From: JAYGED01 sp046582565
GTDB lineage: Bacteria > Pseudomonadota > Alphaproteobacteria > JAAXGF01
NCBI GenBank assembly: GCA_046582565.1
Contig: JAYGED010000317.1
Coordinates: forward strand, 1 to 18,745
Length of the DNA stretch: 18,745 nucleotides
Direction of reading: 5' to 3'
Positions 11,172-18,745 of the stretch are shown piece after piece. Position numbers and translations under genes: made by a program. The notes under the pieces are model-generated. The model made no database searches. It was given only the letters and a program-made list of their open reading frames with translations, and was not told the origin of the DNA. Each line of letters begins with the position of its first letter. Positions within the stretch are counted from its first letter, which is position 1.

Positions 11172-12886
11172 ATGGCCGAGCTGGATAAATTGCCGTATGA
11201 GGCTATGTCCAAGCAGCAACTCATTGATGAGTTACAGCTGTTACACAGCAGTGCGGCTGGCGCCGAGGACGGCTTAAGGGCCTGCGAGAAGCGCCATAGT
11301 GAAATTTACGATAATTTGCCAGTCGGCATTTGGATCGAGGATTGGTCGGCGGCCAAGACCATGCTCGATGACCTGGCCGGACAGGTTGTTGAGGATTTTC
11401 GCGGCTATTTTCAGGAACATCCCGACGCATTGATTGCGCTTTATAAACGTATCCCAACCAATTTCATCAGTGATGGCGTGGTCGATATGTACGGCGCGTC
11501 AAGTGTAGAAATGCTGTTGGATCGGTGGGATGAGTTGACCACGGATGGCGAACTTGGTGGGTTTCTCGACGCGATCCTGTCTTTCCTGGCCGGCGAGACG
11601 AGTTTTGAATATGAGGTCGAGGAAATGAAATTCGACGGCACGCCGGTGTACGTCAACACCCGGACCAAGATTCTTCCATGCGAGGAAGACGACTGGTCCC
11701 GAGTGGTCATTTCCACCATGGACATATCCAAGCGAAAAACCACAGAAATTGCCTTGGTGGAAAGCGAGGCTCTGTTGAGCGCCTTCTTCCATCATTCACC
11801 GAATGCGATTTCCCTCAAGGACATCACGGGTCACTATTTCCTGCTGAACCCGGCTTACGAAAGAATCTTCGGGATATCTAACGACAAGGCAAAGGGGCGG
11901 ACCTCTCATGATATGTTTGACAGCTCATTCGCCGACTTGATCATCGCCCATGACTCGGCAGTGCTTGAGAGGGGTGATGCTATTGAGAGTGAACATCAGC
12001 TGATGGCCGAGGACAGCTTACGCACATTCCTAGTCTTCAAATTCCCCCTGCGTGACGCCTCTGGAAACATCAATGGTATCGGCTCGATTTCCGCCGACAT
12101 CTCGGAGCTGAAACGGGCCGAGCATGTATATATTGAAGCGCGCGAGTCAGCCGAGATGGCCAATCGCAGCAAATCGGAATTCCTCGCCAATATGAGCCAT
12201 GAACTCCGCACCCCGTTGAACGCGATCATCGGGTTTTCCCATATCATGTCGGCCGAATTACTGGGCCCTGTGGGCAGCTCAAAATATCTTGAGTACGCTA
12301 AGGACATAAACCTGTCCGGTGTGCATCTGCTGGAACTGATCAACGATATCCTCAATATTTCGAAGATTGAAACAGGCCAGGCAGAACTCATTGAAGAGCG
12401 CTGCGACGTGGTCAAAGCGGTGCAATCCTGCTTGACACTGGTTAACCAAAGGGCCGACCAGGGTAATGTCGAATTCATAGCAATCTGGATGAAAACCTGC
12501 CGGAGATGGTCCTCGATCTACGCAAATTCAAGCAAATACTGACCAATCTCCTGTCCAACGCCATCAAATTCACGCCACCCAACGGCAGCATCTCGATTAA
12601 GGGTTGGTCCAGCCCCGGCGATGGCTGCGTTTTCCAGGTTACGGATACGGGTATCGGTATCGCATTGGCGGATATTCCCAAGGTTCTGGCGCCCTTCCAG
12701 CAGATCGACAGCGCTCCCAACCGCAAGTATGAGGGCACTGGACTCGGTTTATCTTTGTCCAAGGCCCTCGTTGAAATGCATGGCGGTTCTCTCGGGCTGG
12801 AAAGTGAAATCGGCGTTGGAACAACAGTGACTGTACGGTTCCCCCGCGAACGGGTTGTTATAGAGGAAATGATCGCTACGGCCTGA
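11172..12886 (+). pseudogene. PAS sensor histidine kinase split by a single-base frameshift
   Basis: The first reading frame runs from ATG 11172 (AGGG just upstream; a GTG at 11151 is possible) to a stop at 12542. It holds a PAS-like sensor region (~45-185, with the WIEDWSAAK opening), a second PAS (~198-312) and a HisKA domain with phospho-acceptor His343 in NMSHELRTPLN. The ATPase half continues in another frame to 12886: N-box NLLSNAIKFTP, G1 DTGIGI, G2 EGTGLGLSLSK. The frames meet at about 12478-12485, where the first turns from NVEFIA into nonsense. One base appears to be missing: adding one near there would read through NLDENLPEMVLDLRKF. Every domain is otherwise intact. It has no transmembrane segment, so it would be a soluble sensor. 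No response regulator is adjacent. It could be a recent mutation or a sequencing error. Confidence 0.85.
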
Positions 12887-12980
12887 TCGCCATTGACGCA
12901 CGTAATTGTGACGGATCATCCCAGACAACCAGCCTCACTCATGCTATAGTTTTGGCCATTGAATTTGAGAAGGCAGTATC

Positions 12981-13769
12981 ATGTCTAGGACTATGCTTTT
13001 CTTAGTTGCGCTGGTTGCCTTTTCGCTGACGGGCCTGTCACGAGCTTCGGCTGAGCCGCAGATACTTGGTCTCATCGCCAGCTTGGAGCCTGTTTCCCTG
13101 CAATGCGAGCGCGGGCAATGCAGCGCCGAGTTTACATCCTACTGTATCGAGCAAAACCGCAAGCCGCCCGTTCTCGGCACGGTCTATAACATCCATGATC
13201 CTAAGACTCTGATTGTGGAGGGTGTGCGGGAAGACGGCCAGACGATCCGCTTACAGGCGAGCGGACTGCTTGATATCGCTTCGGCGCGGGGCCGCTCGGC
13301 GGTTCGTATAAGTGTGCCGTGGTCTTTTCTCAAGCTAAACAAGCTGGCTTCGGTGCAGATTACCGTCGACGAGCAAGCCACGCTGATTCCCTTGGTAAAC
13401 CCGAATGCCAAAACACCTCATACAGAGTTTGATATCGCACAGGCGACCGGGCCGCTGCGCGTGGTCGCGGCGGCAATCATCGACCATGGCGGCGACCAGG
13501 TAGACGCGGCCCGCCAAACAGCGCAGCTTATCAACGCGCTGCCCCTGAGGGGCCGTGCCAGCGAAACGCAACGCGACGGGGTCTGGGGCGGCGTCGAATT
13601 GGCATCGAATACATCGGGGCACTCTATGGTCCAAGCCGGTTTTGATCGCTGCTACAGAGTCACCAGGTCCGGCATGATGAGTTTGCGTCAATGCCTGGCA
13701 TCCTTGCATGACCGCTTCATCAGTAGGCTCAATGTCGATTTTTGGAAGGCTGTCGAGACGGGCAGTTGA
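12981..13769 (+). CDS. Exported protein of unknown function
   Basis: A 262-residue protein I do not recognise. The ATG at 12981 has GAGAAGG seven bases ahead. Residues 1-24 are a standard signal peptide (hydrophobic core LFLVALVAFSLTGL, ending ASA before Glu25), so it should be periplasmic or secreted. The mature part has five cysteines. Three are close together near the N-terminus (Cys42, 47, 55 in QCERGQCSAEFTSYC) and two are near the C-terminus (Cys224, Cys238), compatible with disulfides. The middle has beta-rich segments (TLIVEGVREDGQTIRLQ, SVQITVDEQATLIPLV) suggestive of an immunoglobulin-like or other sandwich fold. The last ~40 residues are helical. It is followed after 33 bases by a small gene in the same direction. 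The context (kinase on one side, aap operon on the other) gives no clear role. Confidence 0.75.
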   Translation: MSRTMLFLVALVAFSLTGLSRASAEPQILGLIASLEPVSLQCERGQCSAEFTSYCIEQNRKPPVLGTVYNIHDPKTLIVEGVREDGQTIRLQASGLLDIASARGRSAVRISVPWSFLKLNKLASVQITVDEQATLIPLVNPNAKTPHTEFDIAQATGPLRVVAAAIIDHGGDQVDAARQTAQLINALPLRGRASETQRDGVWGGVELASNTSGHSMVQAGFDRCYRVTRSGMMSLRQCLASLHDRFISRLNVDFWKAVETGS

Positions 13770-13802
13770 CCATGCGGTCGGTTAAGGTGGCTTATTGACG
13801 AT

Positions 13803-14021
13803 ATGAAATTTCTCTTGGTTGTGTTCTTTCTGATCAATGAAGTGTGGGTTGAGGGCAAGGCAAGCGAGGGATGGGGAGCGTTTCTCTATGAGACCCAGGA
13901 GGCCTGTTTGGCAGGCAAGACGCGGGCCGAGGGGATCCATGCCCAGCAGTTGCTGACGCGTCCCAGGTCGGTTAACAAGCGATTTGAGTGTGTTGCCGAC
14001 AAAACCGAATCAACTAGTTAA
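13803..14021 (+). CDS. Small protein of unknown function, hydrophobic N-terminus
   Basis: A 72-residue ORF from ATG 13803 with only a weak ribosome site (AAGGTGG some way upstream). Residues 2-12 are hydrophobic (KFLLVVFFLI) but short and without an obvious cleavage site. The rest is soluble, with an aromatic stretch GWGAFLYET and two cysteines (Cys35 in EEACL-like position, Cys63 in RFECVAD). I recall similar short proteins with 'W.....y.s.eeC......a' and a closing 'w.C' in Rhodospirillales-type genomes but cannot name a family. It follows the exported unknown gene by 33 bases and precedes the aapJ promoter region by 140. Codon use looks like that of its neighbours, which supports a real gene. 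Confidence 0.6.
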   Translation: MKFLLVVFFLINEVWVEGKASEGWGAFLYETQEACLAGKTRAEGIHAQQLLTRPRSVNKRFECVADKTESTS

Positions 14022-14161
14022 CGTTCGATTAACTTGGCTGTGAATTTTCCTTAAGCCTATTGCGGTATGGGAAACGAGCGGCTAACGTGAGTTTTTAGAT
14101 GGCGTATGAACAAGACTTAATCTTTTTCAATGCGTCATGTAGTTAACAGGGAGAATACAGG

Positions 14162-15202
14162 ATGAAACTCAAGACACTTTTCACATCGGTCGCGGCTGTT
14201 GCCGCATTGGCCTTTGTAGGCTCAACCGTCGCTCAGGCGGAGAGCACCCTCGAAATCGTCAAAAAACGCGGTCATCTGCGTTGCCAAGTTGGCACGCCGT
14301 CGCCGGGTTTCTATAACCTCGACGCATCTGGTGAGTGGTACGGCAGTGACGTATCGATCTGCCAGGCTGTTGCTTCCGCCATCTTCGGCGACAAGTCGAA
14401 ACTCGAGATTCAGTCAGTCAGCAGCCAGGTTCGCTTTACAGCGCTGGCCAATGGCGAGTCCGATCTTCTGTCTCGGACAGCTACCTGGACGTTGCTTCGC
14501 GATACCCAGCTTGGTCTCGACTTCACGGCAACCAATTTCTATGACGGCCAGGGCTTTATGGTACCTAAGGATAGCGGTATCAGCAGCGCCATGGACCTCG
14601 TCGGCGCCACGGTTTGCGTCTTGACCGGCACCACTACTGAGTTGAACCTGGCGGATTTCAGCCGGGTCAACAACATGAACATCAGCCCTGTCACCTTTGA
14701 GGACGGAGACGTCCGCAATGACACCTACCTCAATGGTGGTTGTGATGCGCTGACCAACGATAAGTCGGGCCTGGCCTCCAATAAGGCGGCTTTCCCGAAT
14801 CCCGACGACCACATCGTTCTTCCCGAAACCATCTCCAAAGAGCCCTTGGCTCCGGCGGTGAGGCAGGGTGACGCCCAGTGGTTCGACATCGTCAAGTGGA
14901 CGGTCTATGCCTTGATCAACGCCGAAGAGCTCGGCGTCAACATGGCCAACGTCGACGACATGCGTGCCAACTCGACGAACGCATCGGTACGCCGCATGCT
15001 CGGCGTCGAAGGCAACCTGCATGAGGGTTTGGGTCTCTCCAAGAGTTGGGCCTATGACATCATCAGCAATGTCGGCAACTATGGCGAAATTTACGAAGCC
15101 TATATGGGTGGTGGTAAATTGGCCATCGGCATCGGCCGGGCCGGGTCTGCGAATGACCTCTGGACCAAGGGCGGTCTGATGTACTCCCCGCCGTTCCGCT
15201 AG
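14162..15202 (+). CDS. aapJ: General L-amino acid ABC transporter, periplasmic binding protein AapJ
   Basis: A 346-residue periplasmic solute-binding protein that captures a broad range of L-amino acids. Residues 1-26 are a signal peptide (ending AQA before Glu27). The mature protein shows AapJ hallmarks: LEIVKKRGHLRCQVG, PGFYNLDASGEWYGSDVSICQAVA, the YDGQGFMVPK block, CDALTNDKSGLAS and PLAPAVRQGD...WFDIVKWTVYALINAEELG, with a C-terminal KGGLMYSPPFR. It is longer than E. coli-type glutamine or histidine binding proteins, as is normal for AapJ/BztA. AGGGAG (14148-14153) precedes the ATG by eight bases. It is the first gene of aapJQMP. A strong hairpin-T tract follows the stop and separates it from aapQ. 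Confidence 0.96.
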   Translation: MKLKTLFTSVAAVAALAFVGSTVAQAESTLEIVKKRGHLRCQVGTPSPGFYNLDASGEWYGSDVSICQAVASAIFGDKSKLEIQSVSSQVRFTALANGESDLLSRTATWTLLRDTQLGLDFTATNFYDGQGFMVPKDSGISSAMDLVGATVCVLTGTTTELNLADFSRVNNMNISPVTFEDGDVRNDTYLNGGCDALTNDKSGLASNKAAFPNPDDHIVLPETISKEPLAPAVRQGDAQWFDIVKWTVYALINAEELGVNMANVDDMRANSTNASVRRMLGVEGNLHEGLGLSKSWAYDIISNVGNYGEIYEAYMGGGKLAIGIGRAGSANDLWTKGGLMYSPPFR

Positions 15203-15215
15203 GATTATCGAATGG

Positions 15216-15252
15216 CGCCCGGCCCCCACAAAAGGCCGGGCGTTATTTTTTT
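15216..15252 (+). terminator. Intrinsic terminator/attenuator between aapJ and aapQ
   Basis: CGCCCGGCC (15216-15224) pairs perfectly with GGCCGGGCG (15234-15242) around a nine-base loop, followed by TTATTTTTTT (15243-15252). This is a textbook Rho-independent terminator. It lies inside an operon whose later genes have no other evident promoter. Partial read-through would make AapJ in excess over the membrane components, a common arrangement in binding-protein transporters. Confidence 0.88.
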
Positions 15253-15289
15253 CATCTAGGACCTACGATAATCATAGAGTTCCATAGTC

Positions 15290-16507
15290 ATGGCTGTCAG
15301 CGATACGGATAAAGCCTCAGCGCGCATTAAGCCGAAAGAACAGTTCGATTTTTTTCACGACGAGCGTGTACGATCGGCCTTCTATCAAATAGTGACAGTC
15401 GTCGTCGTCGGTTGGGTCGCGTGGTACCTAATCTCGAACACAGCGCACAATCTCGAAGCGCGCGGGATGAAATCCGGTTTCAAATTCCTCACGGCAGAAG
15501 CCGGTTTCGATACGGATTTCAAGCTCATTGAATACGTACCCGGCACCGGGACTTACGGCCGTATTTTCTTGATCGCCTGTCTTAATACCCTGCTTGTCTC
15601 GTTCTTTGCCGTTATTGCGAGCACCATCTTAGGGTTCGTTATTGGCATTTTACGGCTTTCCTCCAACTGGCTGGTGGCCCGGTTGGCGCTGGCCTATGTA
15701 GAAATTATCCGCAATACCCCACTGTTGCTGCAAATTGTGTTCTGGTTTGTTGCGGTTTACAACACCCTGCCTAGACCCAATAAGAGTATCGATCTTTCCG
15801 GTGGCGCGGAGTTTGTGTTTCTGAATATTCGCGGCTTGTATTTTGGCTGGCCTATACCGGGCGACCTCTTGTGGATGACCGGCGTCGCCTTGGGCGCCGC
15901 TATTATCGGTGTCATTATTCTTAGTCGCTGGGCGCATAAGCGCCAAGACAATACGGGACAGCAATTTCCAACAATATCGGCTTCTCTCGCCTTGCTGATC
16001 GTTTTACCGGGTGCTGTTTTCCTGGCCACCGGATCACCGCTCGGGTGGGACGTTCCGGTGCTTAAGGGCTTCAACTACCAAGGCGGCGCTGCCTTGCCGG
16101 GGGCGTTCATTGCTCTGTTTATTGCCTTGACGACCTATCACGCGGGGCACTTGGCGGAATCCGTGCGCGCGGGCATACTCTCGGTGAACAAAGGCCAGAC
16201 CGAGGCGGCGTTGGCAATCGGCCTGAAGCCGAACCGGGCCATGGCGTTGGTCATCATACCCCAAGCCATGCGTGCGATTGTGCCACCCATGATCAGCCTG
16301 TGGATGAATGTGGTCAAGAACTCCTCTCTGGCCATCGCAATCGGCTATTCGGACGTGGTTTCCTTATGGATGCAGACCGCCCTCAATCAGGCCGGTTACG
16401 CGGTCGAAATGGTCGGCATGACCATGGCTTTCTACATGACCGTCAGCCTGACCATCTCCGGCCTGCTGAATATCTATAACAAACGCGTCCAACTGGTGGA
16501 GCGCTAG
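15290..16507 (+). CDS. aapQ: General L-amino acid ABC transporter permease AapQ
   Basis: A 405-residue inner-membrane permease pairing with AapM. After a cytosolic N-terminus with FFHDERVRSAFYQ, typical of AapQ, comes a first helix (IVTVVVVGWVAWYLI), then a periplasmic loop and the conserved TYGRIFLIACLNTLLVSF. The ABC permease core includes VEIIRNTPLLLQIVFWF and the EAA coupling loop EAALAIGLKPNRAMALVIIPQA, which contacts the ATPase. The long loop between NTPLLLQ and the C-terminal half, including AEFVFLNIRGLYFGWPIPG, is a mark of the AapQ/BztB group compared with the shorter HisQ type. Start is ATG 15290; a strong ribosome site is not apparent. It stops two bases before aapM, so the two are tightly coupled. 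Confidence 0.95.
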   Translation: MAVSDTDKASARIKPKEQFDFFHDERVRSAFYQIVTVVVVGWVAWYLISNTAHNLEARGMKSGFKFLTAEAGFDTDFKLIEYVPGTGTYGRIFLIACLNTLLVSFFAVIASTILGFVIGILRLSSNWLVARLALAYVEIIRNTPLLLQIVFWFVAVYNTLPRPNKSIDLSGGAEFVFLNIRGLYFGWPIPGDLLWMTGVALGAAIIGVIILSRWAHKRQDNTGQQFPTISASLALLIVLPGAVFLATGSPLGWDVPVLKGFNYQGGAALPGAFIALFIALTTYHAGHLAESVRAGILSVNKGQTEAALAIGLKPNRAMALVIIPQAMRAIVPPMISLWMNVVKNSSLAIAIGYSDVVSLWMQTALNQAGYAVEMVGMTMAFYMTVSLTISGLLNIYNKRVQLVER

Positions 16508-16509
16508 AC

Positions 16510-17838
16510 ATGGCTTATGTTCTAAAAGAATTTACGTCCGCCAGAAGCGCCCCCCTCTCCGAAACGTCATTCATCGGGTGGCTGCACAAGAACCTGTTTT
16601 CTTCTTGGGTAAACGGAGTTCTGACGCTCATCTCAATCTACATCGTCTATGTGACGTTTAAGGGCTTGTGGATTTGGGGTATCGCCGACGCCGTTTGGGT
16701 CGCCGACGATAGGCGCGAGTGCTTTGCCATCAGTAAAACCGGCGCCTGCTGGGCCGGCGTCATTCTGTGGATGGACAACATCTTCTACGGCCTCTACACG
16801 AGGAGCGAGTTGTGGCGGGTTAACTTAGGCGCCCTGATATTGGTTGTCTGGATGGCGCCGCTCTGGTTCCCGAGGGTCAAGGATAAGATTTTCATCGGCA
16901 TGACCACGGTGTTCCTCTACCCCTTCCTCGCCGGTTATCTTTTCGCCGGGGGTGAGAAGAGCATCTTCCTGCAGTCTATGGTCACCCTGGCGATTCTTTG
17001 CCTGATTGGTCAGACCGTGCATGCGATCATCGGCTTGATGAGTGGGCGCAGCTTACCGCAAGCCTTAACCAGTATGATGGGCCTCGATGAGGCATCGGAT
17101 ACGAAGCAGCGCAATTCACTTTTGGTCATTGTTGCCGTTGCCTTTGTGCTGGTCTACGCCCTGCAGACGGGCTGGACCGAAGAAGTGGTGAGATGGAGCA
17201 AATGGGGCGGTATGTTCCTCACCCTGGTGATCTCTGGAATCGGTATCGCTTCGGCGCTTCCGTTGGGCATTATGCTGGCCCTCGGCCGGCGCTCCGAATT
17301 GCCGGTCATCCGGGTTCTCAGCACCTCTTTCATAGAAATTTTTCGCTCGGTGCCGCTGATCACAGTGCTCTTCATGGCGACGACCATGTTCCCGCTGTTC
17401 CTGCCGGAAGGATTTATCCTCAACAAGCTGGTTCAGGTCATTGTCGCCGTCTGCCTGTTTTCCGGCTGCTACATGGCCGAGACCGTTCGAGCGGGTCTGC
17501 AGGCCATTCCCAGGGGCCAGTCCGAGGGCGCCCATACCGTTGGCCTCGGCTATTGGGGGACCATGGGCCTGATCGTCATGCCCCAGGCTTTGAAGCATAT
17601 GATTCCGAATATTGTCGGCAGTTTCATCGGCTTGCTGAAAGATACCACCCTGGTGTCGATTATCGGCTTGTTTGATGTTCTGGGCATGCTGAAAGGGATC
17701 AGCCGGGACGTGCCGTGGCGCGGGCTCCACAAGGAGCCGCTGATCTTCGGCGCCTTCCTGTTCTTCGTCATCTGCTTTGCCATGTCTAAATACAGCCGCC
17801 ATCTGGAAGTGAAGCTTTCCGCCGGCGCCAACCGTTAA
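16510..17838 (+). CDS. aapM: General L-amino acid ABC transporter permease AapM
   Basis: A 442-residue inner-membrane permease, partner of AapQ. The N-terminal half has several extra helices around KDKIFIGMTTVFLYPFLAGY, including the conserved CW-gvILW segment (GACWAGVILWMDNIFYGLY), typical of AapM. The C-terminal half is the ABC permease core: LPLGIMLALGRRSELPVIR, FIEIFRSVPLITVLFMA and ETVRAGLQAIPRGQSEGAHTVGLGYW, containing the EAA-type coupling loop, then MPQALKHMIPNIV and LLKDTTLVSIIGL. It is somewhat longer than the rhizobial AapM as I recall it. It starts two bases after aapQ and ends 26 bases before aapP. Confidence 0.95.
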   Translation: MAYVLKEFTSARSAPLSETSFIGWLHKNLFSSWVNGVLTLISIYIVYVTFKGLWIWGIADAVWVADDRRECFAISKTGACWAGVILWMDNIFYGLYTRSELWRVNLGALILVVWMAPLWFPRVKDKIFIGMTTVFLYPFLAGYLFAGGEKSIFLQSMVTLAILCLIGQTVHAIIGLMSGRSLPQALTSMMGLDEASDTKQRNSLLVIVAVAFVLVYALQTGWTEEVVRWSKWGGMFLTLVISGIGIASALPLGIMLALGRRSELPVIRVLSTSFIEIFRSVPLITVLFMATTMFPLFLPEGFILNKLVQVIVAVCLFSGCYMAETVRAGLQAIPRGQSEGAHTVGLGYWGTMGLIVMPQALKHMIPNIVGSFIGLLKDTTLVSIIGLFDVLGMLKGISRDVPWRGLHKEPLIFGAFLFFVICFAMSKYSRHLEVKLSAGANR

Positions 17839-17864
17839 TCCGGGATACCCCGGGGGAGAAAGAA

Positions 17865-18659
17865 ATGACATCCGTGGAAGAACAGGAAAATAGCACGGGC
17901 CAATTGGCGTCTGCCATTTCGTCTGAAGTCATTATTGAGCTTAACCAGGTCAATAAATGGTTCGGCGACTTTCATGTCCTCAAGGATATTAATCTTGAGG
18001 TTCGCCAGGGCGAGCGGATTGTGGTTTGCGGACCATCGGGGTCGGGTAAATCGACACTGATCCGTTGCATCAACCGTCTGGAAGAGCATCAGGAAGGCGA
18101 CATCATCGTCGACGGGATGCTCCTCGATAAGAACCTCAAGAACATCGACCATATTCGCAGCGAAGTGGGCATGGTGTTTCAGAGCTTCAATCTGTTCCCG
18201 CATCTCTCCATTCTCGAAAACCTCACCCTGGGGCCGATTTGGGTACGTAAAGTCCCCAAGGCCGAGGCTATCGAAGCCGCCATGTTGTATCTCGAGAGGG
18301 TTAGAATCCCTGAGCAGGCCTATAAATATCCCGGCCAACTCTCAGGCGGCCAACAACAGCGTGTCGCCATTGCCCGCTCGCTCTGCATGAACCCCAAGAT
18401 CATGCTGTTCGATGAGCCGACTTCGGCGCTCGATCCTGAGATGATCAAGGAAGTGCTCGATGTTATGGTCGAACTCGCCGGCACCGGCATGACCATGATC
18501 GTGGTGACTCACGAGATGGGCTTCGCCAAGACCATTGCCGATCGCGTGATCTTCATGGATGAGGGCGATATCGTCGAGCAGAACGAGCCCCATGAATTCT
18601 TCAACAATCCGCAGCATGAGCGGACCAAGCTGTTCCTCAGCCAGATTCTCCAGCACTAG
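17865..18659 (+). CDS. aapP: General L-amino acid ABC transporter ATP-binding protein AapP
   Basis: A 264-residue cytoplasmic ATPase of the polar amino-acid family. Motifs are all intact: Walker A GPSGSGKST (56-64), Q-loop Gln106 in GMVFQSFNLFPH, signature LSGGQ (159-163), Walker B IMLFDEP (179-185) with D-loop SALD, and H-loop His216 in VVTHEMGFA. The first ~22 residues are a poorly conserved tail before IELNQVNKWFG. The ATG at 17865 follows a GGGGGAGAAAG ribosome site. It completes aapJQMP. The stop codon TAG is the first triplet of a nested palindrome (18657-18720) that may act as 3' end or repeat element. Confidence 0.97.
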   Translation: MTSVEEQENSTGQLASAISSEVIIELNQVNKWFGDFHVLKDINLEVRQGERIVVCGPSGSGKSTLIRCINRLEEHQEGDIIVDGMLLDKNLKNIDHIRSEVGMVFQSFNLFPHLSILENLTLGPIWVRKVPKAEAIEAAMLYLERVRIPEQAYKYPGQLSGGQQQRVAIARSLCMNPKIMLFDEPTSALDPEMIKEVLDVMVELAGTGMTMIVVTHEMGFAKTIADRVIFMDEGDIVEQNEPHEFFNNPQHERTKLFLSQILQH

Positions 18660-18720
18660 AGCATCATCCGATCAAGTTGAGTCGCTTTCAGCGACCCAAC
18701 TGACGGATAAAGATGCTCTA
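18657..18720. repeat. Nested palindromic repeat overlapping the aapP stop codon
   Basis: TAGAGCATC (18657-18665) and GATGCTCTA (18712-18720) are perfect inverted arms. Inside them ATCCG pairs with CGGAT, and AGTTG-A-GTCGCT pairs with AGCGAC-C-CAACT around a TTC loop, giving a 64-base near-complete hairpin. The left arm begins with the aapP stop. Dispersed palindromes with 'TAGAGCAT...ATGCTCTA' ends are familiar in alphaproteobacterial genomes. A second ACTAGAGCA begins at 18734 and runs to the window edge, possibly another copy. The hairpin may also end the aap transcript or protect its 3' end. Confidence 0.72.
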
Positions 18721-18745
18721 TCTTCTTAAAAACTAGAGCAATTTG

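Noticed and set aside
11047..11277. 76-residue frame overlapping the start of the sensor kinase
   Set aside because: It is out of frame with the kinase, has no family resemblance and turns into a shadow of the kinase coding sequence.
14022..14161. Sigma-54 promoter for aapJ, suggested by TTGGC followed by a T-rich stretch
   Set aside because: The GC at the -12 position is missing at the right spacing, so the match is not good enough to report.
1..18745. CRISPR array, rRNA genes or a replication origin
   Set aside because: No regularly spaced repeats, rRNA segments or DnaA-box clusters were seen.

Overview
The window looks like chromosomal DNA of an alphaproteobacterium, most likely a Rhodospirillales-type (possibly marine) lineage. 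This rests on an NDUFS4-type accessory complex I subunit followed by tRNA-Arg(TCT), a complete aapJQMP general L-amino-acid ABC transporter, a canonical alphaproteobacterial Zur box, and a DUF6445-type gene. No species can be named from the sequence alone.

Layout. (1) 1-138: the start of an amidase gene that runs off the left edge on the minus strand. (2) About 160-2750: remnant of an integrative element, with a truncated HNH-associated N-terminal domain, a tyrosine integrase coupled to an Arc-like repressor, a divergent excisionase-like small HTH protein with a palindromic operator between them, a disrupted small ORF and the 5' scrap of an IS3-type insertion sequence. (3) 2751-3500: mostly non-coding, with several GC-rich hairpins and tRNA-Pro(TGG). 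(4) 3490-4613: NDUFS4-like gene, tRNA-Arg(TCT), and a DUF6445 2OG-oxygenase-like gene. (5) 4573-6728, minus strand: an unusual protein joining an XRE helix-turn-helix to a SAM methyltransferase, with an MFS exporter-like gene 2 bp downstream. (6) 6806-9774: zinc uptake locus, znuA divergent from zur-znuC-znuB, with a Zur operator in the divergent gap. (7) 9758-10924, minus strand: metC. (8) 11172-12886: a PAS sensor histidine kinase broken by a frameshift. (9) 12981-14021: two unrecognised genes, one clearly exported. (10) 14162-18659: aapJQMP, with a strong terminator-like attenuator between aapJ and aapQ. (11) 18657-18745: a nested palindromic dispersed-type repeat that includes the aapP stop codon.

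How the genes fit together. Zur would repress znuA and probably zur-znuCB when zinc is sufficient; ZnuA is the periplasmic binder, ZnuB the permease and ZnuC the ATPase. AapJ captures amino acids for the AapQ/AapM channel driven by AapP, and the hairpin after aapJ would leave the binding protein more abundant than the membrane components. metC is near the aap operon, but the kinase and two unknown genes lie between them. The least conventional item is the XRE-methyltransferase fusion paired with an MFS gene and preceded by repeated TTCACACG motifs. Functional assignments were made by reading the protein sequences; no database search was run.
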